Below are positions 32,973 to 42,990 of a DNA stretch of 64,000 nucleotides, in pieces; positions within the stretch are counted from its first letter, which is position 1, and each line of letters opens with the position of its first letter. The notes under the pieces were generated by a model. It ran no database searches. It had not been told where the DNA came from and worked only from the letters and a program-made list of their open reading frames with translations. Source of the stretch: Sclerotiophoma versabilis (lineage: Eukaryota; Ascomycota; Dothideomycetes; Pleosporales; Didymellaceae); assembly GCA_012274445.1 (NCBI GenBank), contig JAAROD010000004.1, positions 310,001 through 374,000 of the forward strand, in the 5' to 3' direction. The translations under genes were made by a program, and so were the position numbers.

Positions 32973-34018
32973 GATGTTGGACCCTGGCTCGGAGACGGCT
33001 CCAGGAAGGTGCAATGGGATCCAGTTAGCAATCGCAAAGTCAAAATGCCGTGCAGAAGCCCATGAGCGTGGTCACGAGAGGGGCCATCTGGCGTCGCGTG
33101 CAGCGGTTGGAGCCGAGTCACCATCCCAGCCGGGGCTGACGACATGCGAACTGCTCCATAGCTCTGACCGGGGTGAGCTGTCAGAAGTGGGCGTCAAGGG
33201 TGGCAGAGCTGTGTGGACTTGGTGCATGGACTCGCTGTATGGCGTGAAGGAGAGAGAGTTTGTGTCGACTCGCAGCCGATAATCGGCGTTGCGGCAGAGA
33301 GAGAGGGTCGAATGCCTCGTCGCATGGTTCTCACGATGCCCCTCCTCTAGCTTGAATCCAATCGTTCGGCTCATCGTTCATTTTGCATCTCCCAAGCACC
33401 CAGCCTTTGCCCTCCCTTGCCCATTGCCTGCCCACGATCGTTGGCGTGCATCACGACACCGGCCTCGCCGCAGCCTCTGAATTGCTCCGGCGCCGCACTG
33501 CAGCTGCCCGTCGACGGCCCTCGACGACACTCGGCGTCGCCGCACGCGCAGACGCCGCTCACACCGATCAGCAGCGCAACCACACGCGCCGCGTTGCACG
33601 CGAACCTCTCTCCTGCGCGCTCTGCAGTTCAATGGTCGTGCCTCTGGGGCCTTGAGCGGGGCACAACAGCACGTCCCAGCGCGCACGTTCTACACCATCC
33701 GACCCTCAACCACGGTAGCACGTTCCGCTCGCTGCAGACGGCAGCTCTGACGTAAGTGTCCTTCCTGCGCCGGCGACGCAGCGATGCCGCCACGGCGGAA
33801 CCAAGTGCGCCCAACAATCGCCGCCCCTCGTCACATGCAAGGGGCTCGAGCATGGTGCTGCCTTGCCCGGGTGCGGCTTCGTGCAGCCTGGGGGAGCACG
33901 TCTTCGACACACTTGCTGACCCCGACTAGCTGCGCTTGCACACGGTGCACGCCCGCCAACTGGGCTGGTAGCCTGAGCCCGACACCGCACCGCGCCGTCG
34001 TCGACCTGCCCGCCCGCC
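32973..34018. other. GC-rich gap and probable long leader of snf1
   Basis: About 1.05 kb. The right half (about 33400-34018) is GC-rich with many overlapping chance frames on both strands. A possible leader intron (GTAAGT donor near 33751, GCTGACC branch and ACTAG acceptor near 33930) fits a long 5' untranslated region. No protein gene is supported. Confidence 0.4.
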
Positions 34019-36847
34019 ATGTCCGCCGCAATCGAGAACGAGGACCTGGAGGAGCTCTCCATGAGCATGCCCGCCCCGCGACGGGGCGGCGCGAGCACCA
34101 CCAAGACGGTCGATTTCCAGACCACCGAGCCCGTCCTCCCCGCCCCCGCCGTCGAGCCGAACAGGGCACGAGACTCCAAGGCAAGCCAGCGCCTGGGCCA
34201 GTACACCATTGTCAAGACCCTGGGCGAGGGCTCCTTCGGCAAGGTGAAGCTGGCCACGCACCAGGTCAGCGGCCAGAAGGTTGCTCTGAAGATCATCAAC
34301 CGGAAGAGGCTGGTGACACGAGACATGGCAGGTAGGATAGAGCGCGAGATCCAGTATCTGCAGCTGCTGCGGCACCCACACATCATCAAGCTGTGCGTCA
34401 AGGAACCATTGCCGACATGTGAGACACTGACACGCCTCCAGCTATACCGTCATAACCACGCCCACCGAGATCATCATGGTCCTTGAGTACGCTGGGGGGG
34501 AGCTCTTCGACTACATCGTCAACAACGGGAGGCTGCAGGAGGATAAGGCGCGCAAGTTCTTCCAGCAGATCGTCTGCGCCGTTGAGTACTGCCATCGACA
34601 CAAGATCGTACATCGAGATCTCAAGCCCGAGAATCTGCTCCTGGACGATCAGTACAACGTCAAGATCGCCGACTTCGGGCTCAGCAACATCATGACGGAT
34701 GGAAATTTCCTGAAGACGAGCTGCGGAAGTCCCAACTATGCTGCGCCAGAAGTCATCTCCGGAAAGCTTTACGCTGGCCCCGAGGTGGACGTCTGGAGCT
34801 GCGGTGTTATTCTCTACGTTCTGCTTGTTGGGCGACTGCCCTTCGACGACGAGTACATCCCCACGCTGTTCAAGAAGATTGCCGCAGGAAACTACAGCAT
34901 CCCCAACTATCTGTCACCCGGCGCCGTCTCGCTGATCAAGAAGATGCTCATGGTCAATCCCGTACACCGCATCACCATTGGAGAGATTCGCATGGATCCA
35001 TGGTTTACCCAAGATCTTCCTGCCTACCTCGAGCCCCCAATCCAGGAGTTCTTCGACACAGGCATCGACCCAAACAAGGCCATAGATCCAAAGGCTGTTG
35101 CGCCATCACAGCCAGCCCCGGTTGTCCAGAAGCTGCACGAAACTGTTGTCTCAAAGCTGGGCAAGACAATGGGTTATGCGAAACACGACGTTCAGGAAGC
35201 GCTGGCCCGCGACGAGCCTAGTGCCATCAAGGACGCATATCTGATCGTTCGTGAGAACCAGATCATGAAGGCAAATCGTAAGTGGACCTCCCTAGTTCAG
35301 GCTACTTTGCGGGGTGCATATGTACCCCGGTCGTGCGTTTGCAGGCCGCGGACCTGGTATAGAAAGTCTTGGTATGTGGCACACGTCTTCATGCAATCTG
35401 CTGACACTTCCTCGCAGCACTTTTGACAAACGAGCAAAATCTACATCCATTCTTGGCATCATCCCCTCCTAGTGGTCACGATTATCTGAGTCAGTCTATA
35501 CCTCAGGTCATGGCCGGCGGCTCTCGACCGCAGATTATCCCACCTCCTTCAGCCGATTATGAACGCGCAAGACAAGGCTCAAACGCGAGCAGTCAGCTTG
35601 CAAACATCCGTAGCCCTGTCAGCACCATTGCCATCTTACCCAGCAGTCTCACCGAGTACCACACTGCCTACATGAAGGGTCATCCAAGGCCACCGCCCGG
35701 ACCTCAAGGCCAAGAAGGGTCTCCGTCCGGACAGACTGAGGAACAGCGCGTCGCTAATGCTCGACGATTGAAGCCGAATTTCCGAACACTTCCAGATCCG
35801 CAACGACCACGGCCCGAACCGATGACGGCTCTGCCAGCGAAGAAAGCAAGACCTACGAAGTGGCAATTTGGTATCCGGTCGCGGAATCAGCCTGCCGAAG
35901 CAATGCTTGCAATTTTCAAAGCTCTCAAGGCCATGGGTGCTGATTGGGAAATTCCTGAGCCACGCAAAGCTGGAGGGAGAAGTGGATCTCGCTCACGCAG
36001 CCGATCTCGAGGCTCACAGGAACAGTCCGGGTCGCGGTCGCGAGCACACTCCCAAAGCTCCTCGATATCATCCCACTCGTCTGGAGACGACGCGCGATCT
36101 GATGGCGAAGACTCGCCCCATCGCAAACCTCTTACAGTGCGCAACGCCGACTCGGATCAAGAAGTCCGCGGCCGCCAGAAGCGCCACTACAACCACACAA
36201 ATGACTGGGGCTACCGCATCCCCGAAGATCCCTGGGTAATCAATGCCCGCTTCCGCAAGGACGGCATGTTTCCCCCAGGCGTCCTGCACCCTTCTTCGAC
36301 GCACTCAAGCCGGGTAGATCTGCACCGCGACCCTGAGGCGCGGAGACGCAGCTCCACAACGACCAGTACCTCGAGCCACGCGGTCGACGGCATGACAAAC
36401 GCCGACTCAGCAGGGCACGAGGGCGAGTATCCAACGCCAGACGAGGCAGTCTGGATATACATGAGCATCCAGCTGTACTCGATCGACCGGGATTTCTTCG
36501 TCGTCGACTTCAAGTGCGCCGGCTACGAGCGCCTCGTTTCGAACCTCGTGCGCGAAATCAAGGCCAATCCGACCGTGCACTCGGACGCGGATTTCTCGTC
36601 CAGCCACCGCAGTAAGCACCAGCATGAGGATGGGTGGGATGACGAGCAGGGCGTCTGGCGGCGTCTGGACGAGGGCGAGCCGTTGCCCGAGGACGTGGCG
36701 AGCGAGTTGAAGGGCGGCAGGGGCGTGTTGAGGGAGCGGACGGAGGAGGTTGGCGCTGGCCGAACCGAGGGCGAGAAGGTGTGCACGAGTCCGTTTCCGT
36801 TTTTGGATGTGGCGAGTACATTGATTCTGCAATTGAGCGGCGAGTAG
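34019..36847 (+). CDS. snf1: SNF1/AMPK catalytic subunit
   Basis: Three exons (34019-34392, 34442-35277, 35418-36847; introns 49 and 140 bases) encode about 879 residues. The kinase domain (about residues 60-315) has the Gly loop G-E-G-S-F-G-K-V, Lys91 in V-A-L-K-I-I, catalytic H-R-D-L-K-P-E-N, D-F-G-L-S-N and the activation loop F-L-K-T-S-C-G-S-P-N-Y-A-A-P-E-V, whose Thr (about 217) is the upstream-kinase target. A UBA-like/autoinhibitory region follows, and a C-terminal domain begins W-Q-F-G-I-R-S-R-N and ends with V-D-F-K-C-A-G-Y, which binds the beta and gamma subunits. A Ser/Arg-rich insert (about G-S-R-S-R-S-R-S-R-G) interrupts it. Snf1 senses low energy and lifts carbon catabolite repression. 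Confidence 0.95.
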
Positions 36848-36851
36848 CCGG

Positions 36852-36945
36852 CTGTACGTGTGGCTGTTGTACGTGTGGTGCTGTACGTGTGGTGCTGTAT
36901 GTGTGGCTGCTGTATGTGTGGCTGCTGTATGCTAAGCTGCTGTAC
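36852..36945. repeat. Imperfect 15-18 base minisatellite
   Basis: About six diverged copies of a unit near TGTATGTGTGGCTGC, directly after the snf1 stop codon. Confidence 0.8.
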
Positions 36946-36990
36946 ATAGGGCTGGCTTATATGCAGGACTGAAAAGTGCGAGACGGAATG

Positions 36991-37020
36991 CAACGCAACG
37001 CAATGCAATGCAATGCAATG
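36991..37020. repeat. Pentanucleotide repeat (CAATG/CAACG)
   Basis: Six tandem pentamers; the first two are CAACG and the rest CAATG. Confidence 0.9.
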
Positions 37021-37141
37021 GGATGAGAGATGAGAGATGGGGAACTGAAATGACGCAAAGACTATAGACAAAGACGGTGGATGCAGCGATACCGCGCCGC
37101 TTGTGTAGATGCTTATACCCGACTTGAGTCTGATCATGACC

Positions 37142-37208
37142 AAAGTCGAAATGGAAAGTCGAAATGGAAAGTCGAAATAGAAAGTCGAAATGGTAATATC
37201 GAAATGGT
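37142..37208. repeat. 13-base minisatellite
   Basis: Four copies of AAAGTCGAAATGG (one with a single change), followed by a diverged copy ending at about 37208. Confidence 0.9.
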
Positions 37209-37298
37209 AATACTCATTCCAAAACCACTCTCTCGCCATACTGCCATCTTCTACACACTGCCTGTATTCACGCGGCTGTCCACGCAATACCCACACAA

Positions 37299-38516
37299 CT
37301 ACCTCACCACCCTCCCCATTCCAAACCCCCTCACCCCGTTACTCACCCACACCCGCTCCCCGACCTCGACTGTGCCGACCTCGACTGTCTCTTCCATGCA
37401 GAACCCTTTCCCCAGTGCCCAGCGCCTCGTCGTGCCCCGCTGTCCGCCGGCCCCGACTTTGGCGCTCCGCACGCTGTGGCCCCAGCGTCCGGCGAAGGGG
37501 GCGCGAAGTTCGCCTTCGTCGGCGTTGGTGGATCGTCCATCTGGGGATGTTTGTTCTGGGGAGGTTTCGGTGGACGTATCTGTAGATGCTTGAATTTTAA
37601 ACGCCTCGGGTACTCCAACAGGCGGAGTGACCCAGCGGCCGCCGCGGAAAAAGTACAACGATGTGAGCGTGCCTTCTGTCACTTCGTTCACGGAGTTGTA
37701 CAGGATTACTTCTCGGTGCACCGGGCTGAGCGAGTTAGAGGGTAAGGCGCGGGACCGGCTGGAGTCGTATGTGGTTCTTTCGGTCGTTTTGAGGAGCGTG
37801 TGCGGAGAGGGCGGTGTTGGGGAGGTGTCCAGGCGGAGGGTCCATTCTGGCGGTGGCACGGGGGATGTATCTATATCTTTCTTATCTGACTCAAGGGCTT
37901 CGGCTGGGTGGTAGTTGGGGTCTTGGTTGCCTGCTGGAAGAGTCACGCCTTTCCCGAGGGTCAGCGCGCCGCCGGTCAGGGGAGAGGGTTTGAATTCTTT
38001 TGGTTGCGGGGGCTGTGCGGATAGAGACGAGTCGCCTGCGGGCAGCGAGTCTGTGGGGCCGAGATTCAATGCTCCGCCTGTGAGGGGTGAGGGCTTGAAT
38101 TCTTTCTTCGCTGGATGCTCTTGCGGAGTTGCGTTTGGGGGGTCAAAGGACGCAGGGTACAGCGTCGACAGCGGTACGGCTGGGATGGGGAGGAAGTCCA
38201 CGGTCATGTTCGCTGATGCGTCGAAGAGGATGCGTAACTTCAATGGCCCATCTGCCTTTCCTTCTTTTGCTTGCCACGCCTTGACTCTTCTTAGTAGTTC
38301 TTCATGTAGAGCCGGACCGTTAGCTAGTGCCGAGGTCACAAGGTCGAAGTCAAAGTGCTGCGCTGCTTCGACCATGCGGTCCCGGTGGTAGGCGAGCATG
38401 TAGAAGGGTGACGGAGTTATGAAGTTCAGATCCGGCCTTGAGTTTTCAGAGCTGGTTAGGAGGACGGGATCATAGCGGATGGAAGTGAAGAGTTGGAATG
38501 GCGGCGATGTTGACAT
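37299..38516 (-). CDS. abz2: Aminodeoxychorismate lyase-like PLP enzyme (class IV aminotransferase)
   Basis: Single exon, 405 residues, starting at the only suitable ATG (M-S-T-S-P-P-F-Q-L-F-T-S-I-R-Y-D). It has the fold-type IV PLP features in order: an N-terminal L-F-T-S-I-R strand, H-R-D-R-M near the substrate pocket, L-L-K-T-T-E-R-T-T-Y-D with the likely PLP-binding Lys, and V-N-E-V-T-E-G-T-L-T-S-L-Y-F. The C-terminus (G-T-T-R-R-W-A-L) is also typical. The enzyme converts 4-amino-4-deoxychorismate to p-aminobenzoate and pyruvate in folate synthesis. Between about residues 137 and 207 lies a tandem pair of 35-residue repeats (E-F-K-P-S-P-L-T-G-G-A-L), an insertion that makes it somewhat longer than I expect for the family. 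Function is assigned by motif, so confidence is moderate. Confidence 0.78.
   Translation of the reverse strand: MSTSPPFQLFTSIRYDPVLLTSSENSRPDLNFITPSPFYMLAYHRDRMVEAAQHFDFDLVTSALANGPALHEELLRRVKAWQAKEGKADGPLKLRILFDASANMTVDFLPIPAVPLSTLYPASFDPPNATPQEHPAKKEFKPSPLTGGALNLGPTDSLPAGDSSLSAQPPQPKEFKPSPLTGGALTLGKGVTLPAGNQDPNYHPAEALESDKKDIDTSPVPPPEWTLRLDTSPTPPSPHTLLKTTERTTYDSSRSRALPSNSLSPVHREVILYNSVNEVTEGTLTSLYFFRGGRWVTPPVGVPEAFKIQASTDTSTETSPEQTSPDGRSTNADEGELRAPFAGRWGHSVRSAKVGAGGQRGTTRRWALGKGFCMEETVEVGTVEVGERVWVSNGVRGFGMGRVVR
37926..38111 (-). repeat. Tandem 105-base repeat inside the lyase gene
   Basis: Two units offset by 105 bases (35 codons), both coding K-E-F-K-P-S-P-L-T-G-G-A-L followed by a diverged G-x-x-x-L-P-A-G segment. 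Confidence 0.85.
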
Positions 38517-39266
38517 GGTGGATGGTCTGGAGGGTGGTATAGGTCTCTTGCAACGCCGTGTTTTCACCGGAGAAGCAGAAAGGTCTGCTTCTTTCGTGTT
38601 TGCTGCAGTGGAACAGGTATGCTGTAGTGAGGGTCAGTAACAGATAATGGGTGTGCCTATTGATGCTAAACTCTGTTTGCTCTGCTGGTGTTGACGCGGT
38701 GGATGGGTGTGGTGCAGTACTAGGCTCTAAACTCCGATTACGCCGGGCAATTGATGCCGTGATGCCGGGGTATGCAGCATAACGTGGCAAGGAGGGAGGG
38801 TTTCAAGGCGTGTTTGCTTTGATTGGATGGTTCAGATGGACGGTCACAGTCATTGGAATGCGTTACGGGGCGAAGAGGTCAACACAGGTGGATGAGAGGT
38901 TTGGAGTAAGCGTCAGGTCTGTCACGTGAAAGAAGCGGTGCAGCGCCCATGTGTGAGACGGTGCAGCGCCGTGTATGCGAGTCTGGGTGAGACTATGTTG
39001 GCGGTTCTGGGCACAGTAGTGCTGGCGAGCGTGGTACAATAATGTTGGCCACGCAGCAGAGGCGCGCATGGAAAGGCGGAAAGCAACGGCGAGAGGTGTT
39101 GTGTTGGCGTGCCGGGCAAGGACAACCATGAAGTCATCCGAGCATGGGCCAACTTAATCTTTGACGCGCAGCTTCTGCAGCGTCCGATCCATCACCACCG
39201 CCATTGCGCGCCCTCGCCTTCGCCTTTGTATTCTCATCGCTTTTAATTCCCTTTGCTTTCTGCACC
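38517..39266. promoter_or_regulatory. Shared upstream region of lyase and tom70 genes
   Basis: 750 bases between divergent starts. A frame continuous with tom70 extends upstream to 39204 and reads like a hydrophobic leader, but it lacks an ATG, so I treat it as untranslated. No gene is supported. Confidence 0.4.
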
Positions 39267-41275
39267 ATGGCCAACGCCACCGGCAACGCACCCGCCCCGG
39301 TGCTCAGCAGCCCAGGCCCCTTCCCCGTAGGCATCCCCGAGGCCGGCACAAGCTCCTTCTGGGACCGGTTATCGAGCTGGGCGTCGGAGAACAAGGGCGT
39401 CGTGTACACGATTGCCGGCGTGACGCTCGTCGTCGGCGCGGGCGGCGCCATCTACTACTTCAACTCGGCCGACTCGTCCACCGACGGCTCGGCGGCGGGC
39501 ACGGCGAACAAGCGCAAGAAGCAGCGCGAGCGGAGGCGCGAGAAGGAGCGGGCGGCCAAGGCGGGCGAGGCCAGCGAGGAGCCCAAGGCAGAGGCCAAGA
39601 AGGCGTCGGCGGCAGCGGCGCCCGAGGACGAGCTGCCCCAGGTCGACGAGAGCAGCGTGGGCGCGCTGTCGGACGAGGTGCGCACCCATGCACCCGCACC
39701 CGCACCGTGGCATCGCTAACAGTTCGCAGGAGCGCAAGGACTACGCCGCCAAGCTCAAGGCCGCCGGCAACAAGGCGTACGGGTCCAAGGACTACAACCG
39801 CGCCATCGACCTGTACGGCAAGGCCATCCTGTGCAAGCAGGACCCCGTCTTCTACTCGAACCGCGCCGCCTGCTACAACGCCATGTCCGACTGGGACCAG
39901 GTCATCGAGGACACGACGGCCGCCATCAACCTCGACAACGAGTACGTCAAGGCGCTCAACCGCCGCGCCAACGCCTACGAGCAGGTCGAGCGCAACAGCG
40001 AGGCCCTGCTCGACTACACCGCCAGCTGCATCATCGACGGCTTCCGCAACGAGAGCAGCGCCCAGAGCGTCGAGCGCCTGCTGAAGAAGGTCGCCGAGCA
40101 GAAGGGCAAGGCCATCCTCGCCTCCAAGGAGAAGAAGCTGCCCAGCCCCACCTTCGTCACCAACTACCTGCAGAGCTTCCGCCCCAAGCCCGCCCCCGCC
40201 GGCCTGCACGACGACGCCGAGCTCGACGAGGAGACCGGCAAGGGCCAGCTGCGCAAGGGCCTCAAGGCCATGGCCACCAAGACCGCCGAGGGCTACGCAG
40301 AGGCTGCCGACGCCTTCGACCGCGCCCTGGAGCTGGGAGACCTCGGCGAGCACGAGGCCTTTGCGTATAACATGCGCGGAACCTTCCGCTACCTCAAGGG
40401 CGACAATGAGGACGCCCTGCAGGACATGGACAAGAGCGTTGAGCTGCAGCCTTCGCTGACACAGAGCTTCATCAAGCGCGCCAGCATGCACCTGGAGCTC
40501 GGTACGTTGCTTGACCCCAAATCCCACCACCACCCACTGACCCCCACCAGCCAACCCTGAGGCCGCCGAGGCCGACTTCGCGACTGCTCTTGCGCAGAAC
40601 GAAAAGGACCCTGACATTTTCTACCACCGCGCACAGCTCCACTTCATCAAGTCCGAGTTTGGTGAGGCCGCCAAAGACTACCAGCGCTCCATCGACCTGG
40701 ACGAGACCTTCATCTTCTCGCACATCCAGCTCGGTGTCACGCAGTACAAGATGGGCTCCATCGCCTCCTCCATGGCCACCTTCCGCCGCTGCATGAAGAA
40801 CTTCTCCCAAGTCCCCGACGTCTACAACTACTACGGCGAGCTGCTGCTCGACCAGCAAAAGTACCAAGAGGCCATCGAGAAATTCGACACGGCCGTCGAA
40901 ATGGAAAAGAGCAGCAAGCCGCTCGGTATGAACGTGCTGCCCCTCATCAACAAGGCCCTCGCCCTCTTCCAGTGGAAGAATGACTTCAACGAGGCCGAGA
41001 AGCTGTGCGAGAAGGCCCTGATCATCGATCCCGAGTGCGATATTGCCGTCGCCACCATGGCGCAGCTGTTACTCCAGCAGGGCAAGGTAACCGAGGCGCT
41101 CAAGTACTTTGAGCGCGCCGCCGAGCTGTCGAGAACAGAAGGTGAGATTGTCAACGCGCTCAGCTATGCCGAGGCGACAAGGACGCAGCTCGAGGTCCAG
41201 GAGAAGTACCCCAAGCTCGCCAGCAGATTGGGCGCTATGGGCGCCGCCGGTGCTGGCGGGTTCGGCATGCGGTAA
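39267..41275 (+). CDS. tom70: Mitochondrial import receptor Tom70
   Basis: Three exons (39267-39677, 39730-40501, 40551-41275; introns 52 and 49 bases) encode about 635 residues. A single N-terminal membrane helix (about residues 45-64, G-V-V-Y-T-I-A-G-V-T-L-V-V-G-A) anchors it in the outer mitochondrial membrane. A Lys/Arg/Glu-rich linker follows, then a long run of TPR motifs, beginning A-A-G-N-K-A-Y-G-S-K-D-Y-N-R-A-I and ending with A-T-M-A-Q-L-L-L-Q-Q-G. The N-terminal TPRs bind Hsp70/Hsp90 tails, and the C-terminal ones bind carrier-type precursors. The first two exons are strongly GC-rich with C/G-ending codons, suggesting high expression or codon bias. Confidence 0.94.
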
Positions 41276-41700
41276 ACAGGGCCGAAATAAAGGCCGATGA
41301 AGAAGGGATGAGATGTTAGCGTTGGGTGTTGGAAGGGTTCGAACTTGTAATTACTACTACTCTCCTCGGACGGCCTGGTTTTGTCTCATGTGGATCGGCG
41401 TTGTATCATGTACATGTACATCATCTTGGAACAAAGTCATTACTTTTTACTCATCTCGATGCGCCTGTATGTCGAGAAGCCTCCCTTCCACATCTCGTCC
41501 TTGACAGCAATGTGTCATGTCATATCATGTCATGTCCTGTCCTGTACGAAGAAAAATCGGCGGCTACATCACAACGGCCCGCCACAAGGCTAGCTGGGTC
41601 TCAACTTGAAATCTCCGCACAAGCATGGCACAGGTAACAGCAACGCGTACCGAGGCAACGCACAGGCCGAGAAGCAAGCGGACCGAAAAGCAGGAAATAC

Positions 41701-41745
41701 TCACATTCATGTCATTCACATTCATGTCATTCACATTCATGTCAC
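41701..41745. repeat. 15-base minisatellite, three copies
   Basis: Three tandem copies of TCACATTCATGTCAT; the third differs at its last base. Confidence 0.95.
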
Positions 41746-41990
41746 TCACGTCTTTCGTACTGTTAGGTCAGCGCATGCACAAGTGTGTTAAATGTGGCCA
41801 ACCAAGCTCCATCAAAGCCATGGGATTTGCATTATTATGAAAGTACTATGTGTACCATGTTTCTTTCTTTTGCAGGACCTCTCGGCCCAGAACCGTAAAC
41901 GCCAAGGGTATCTCGACTAAAATAGGTACAGAGAAGAGAAGAGAAGAGAAAGTATAGATAGTGTCGACAGCACTGGGTGATGCGGTGCTG

Positions 41991-42002
41991 TTTTTTTTTT
42001 TT
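41991..42002. repeat. T homopolymer tract
   Basis: Twelve consecutive T residues, close to the 3' side of the DUF3455 gene. Confidence 0.9.
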
Positions 42003-42165
42003 GGGAGAGTGGTGCTGGGTTGTTGACGTGATACTATAACAACACGTTTGACAACACGCTGATAACGCTCCGGTGCTAAACACTCGCCATATGCGTCATG
42101 GTCGTGGCACTACCGAAGCAGTGCCGTCCCAGACAAGCCAGCGAGCAGTTGAGCGGTCCGATGCC

Positions 42166-42990
42166 CTAGGCGTTCCTGGGGCCGAAGATCCAGTCTGCAC
42201 CTCCAGTTAGCGACGCACAATGCAGTATGGAATAATGGGGATACGTACACTGCGCACTGTACTTGACCTCGAAAGCAGCCTTCTGGCCCTTGCACGTAGC
42301 AGGCTTGTTGCCGCCTGCCGTCTCGAGGCGGTACACGGTGTCGATGCCGCCGCGGCTCAGACCTTTGGTGTCCTTGAGGAGTAGCCATTTGATCGCGCCC
42401 TCGGCGTTGGCTCCAGGGCAAGACGAGGGGGGCGCATCCGTCTCGGCGATCTTGGCGAGGACGGTAAGAGGGTATGGAGATACAGACAGCTGGTCCAGTG
42501 CGAAGACGGGGGAAGCGCCGCTGAAGAAGTGGTGCCCGATTAGGTGCTCGAAGCCCAGCGACTGCAGGTTCTGCGTGAAACGGGCCGGCTGCGAGGAGAG
42601 GGACAGGGCGAGGGGAGAGATGGATGGGATTGTCCAGCGTGCGAAGTTGTCGGTGTTGAGGTGCGTGCCGATGTCGTAGAGGTCGGCTGAGGTTTGTCAG
42701 ATCAATGTATCTTCTCATGGGAGAGATGTCTTACCAACGGCACCAGTGGTACCGGGAACAGCATTCTCATCGCCGGTCGCGCACGTGTAGTTCTGCGTGC
42801 CAACGCCGAGGACGACGTACTTGAGCTGGAGACCGTCTGGAGCGGGAAGAGCGCTCTTGGGCATCAACTTGGCAAGGTTGTCGAGGTTGCTGGCTGGAGT
42901 GTAGGCCTGCGACTGCTTTGCAGGCAGAGCATTGGCTGAACCGGCAATGAGGGCCAGGGCCGACACGGTAGCTGAGAGTGTGAAGCGCAT
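42166..42990 (-). CDS. Secreted DUF3455 protein
   Basis: Three exons (42990-42735, 42686-42249, 42194-42166; introns 48 and 54 bases) encode about 240 residues. A signal peptide (residues 1 to about 21, ending G-S-A-N-A) indicates secretion. The mature part has the family start L-Q-L-K-Y-V-V-L-G-V-G-T-Q-N-Y-T-C, then A-D-L-Y-D-I-G-T-H-L-N-T-D across the first splice and W-L-L-L-K-D-T-K-G-L-S-R-G-G-I-D-T-V-Y-R-L-E-T near the C-terminus, matching DUF3455. The last exon adds W-I-F-G-P-R-N-A. The function is unknown. Fungal members are small extracellular proteins. The frame extends upstream only through a non-ATG codon, so the start is the ATG at 42990. Confidence 0.88.

Larger units (their letters stand above)
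36848..37298. other. Repeat-rich gap between convergent snf1 and aminodeoxychorismate lyase genes
   Basis: 451 bases holding three separate short tandem arrays, listed individually. No gene is supported. Confidence 0.6.
41276..42165. other. Repeat-bearing gap between convergent genes
   Basis: About 890 bases with no supported gene. It holds ATGTC-type degenerate repeats near 41508-41542, a 15-base minisatellite and a T tract. Confidence 0.5.

Noticed and set aside
33378..34401. Several long frames upstream of and antisense to snf1
   Set aside because: They arise from GC-rich leader and coding sequence and have no domain.
39204..39266. Signal-peptide-like extension upstream of Tom70
   Set aside because: It opens with TTG and has no ATG. 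Tom70 has its own membrane helix, so this is probably leader sequence.
39460..40617. 385-codon minus-strand frame opposite tom70
   Set aside because: It is the antisense of GC-rich TPR-coding exons. The Leu/Gly/Val-rich product has no domain, and the plus strand has a complete gene.
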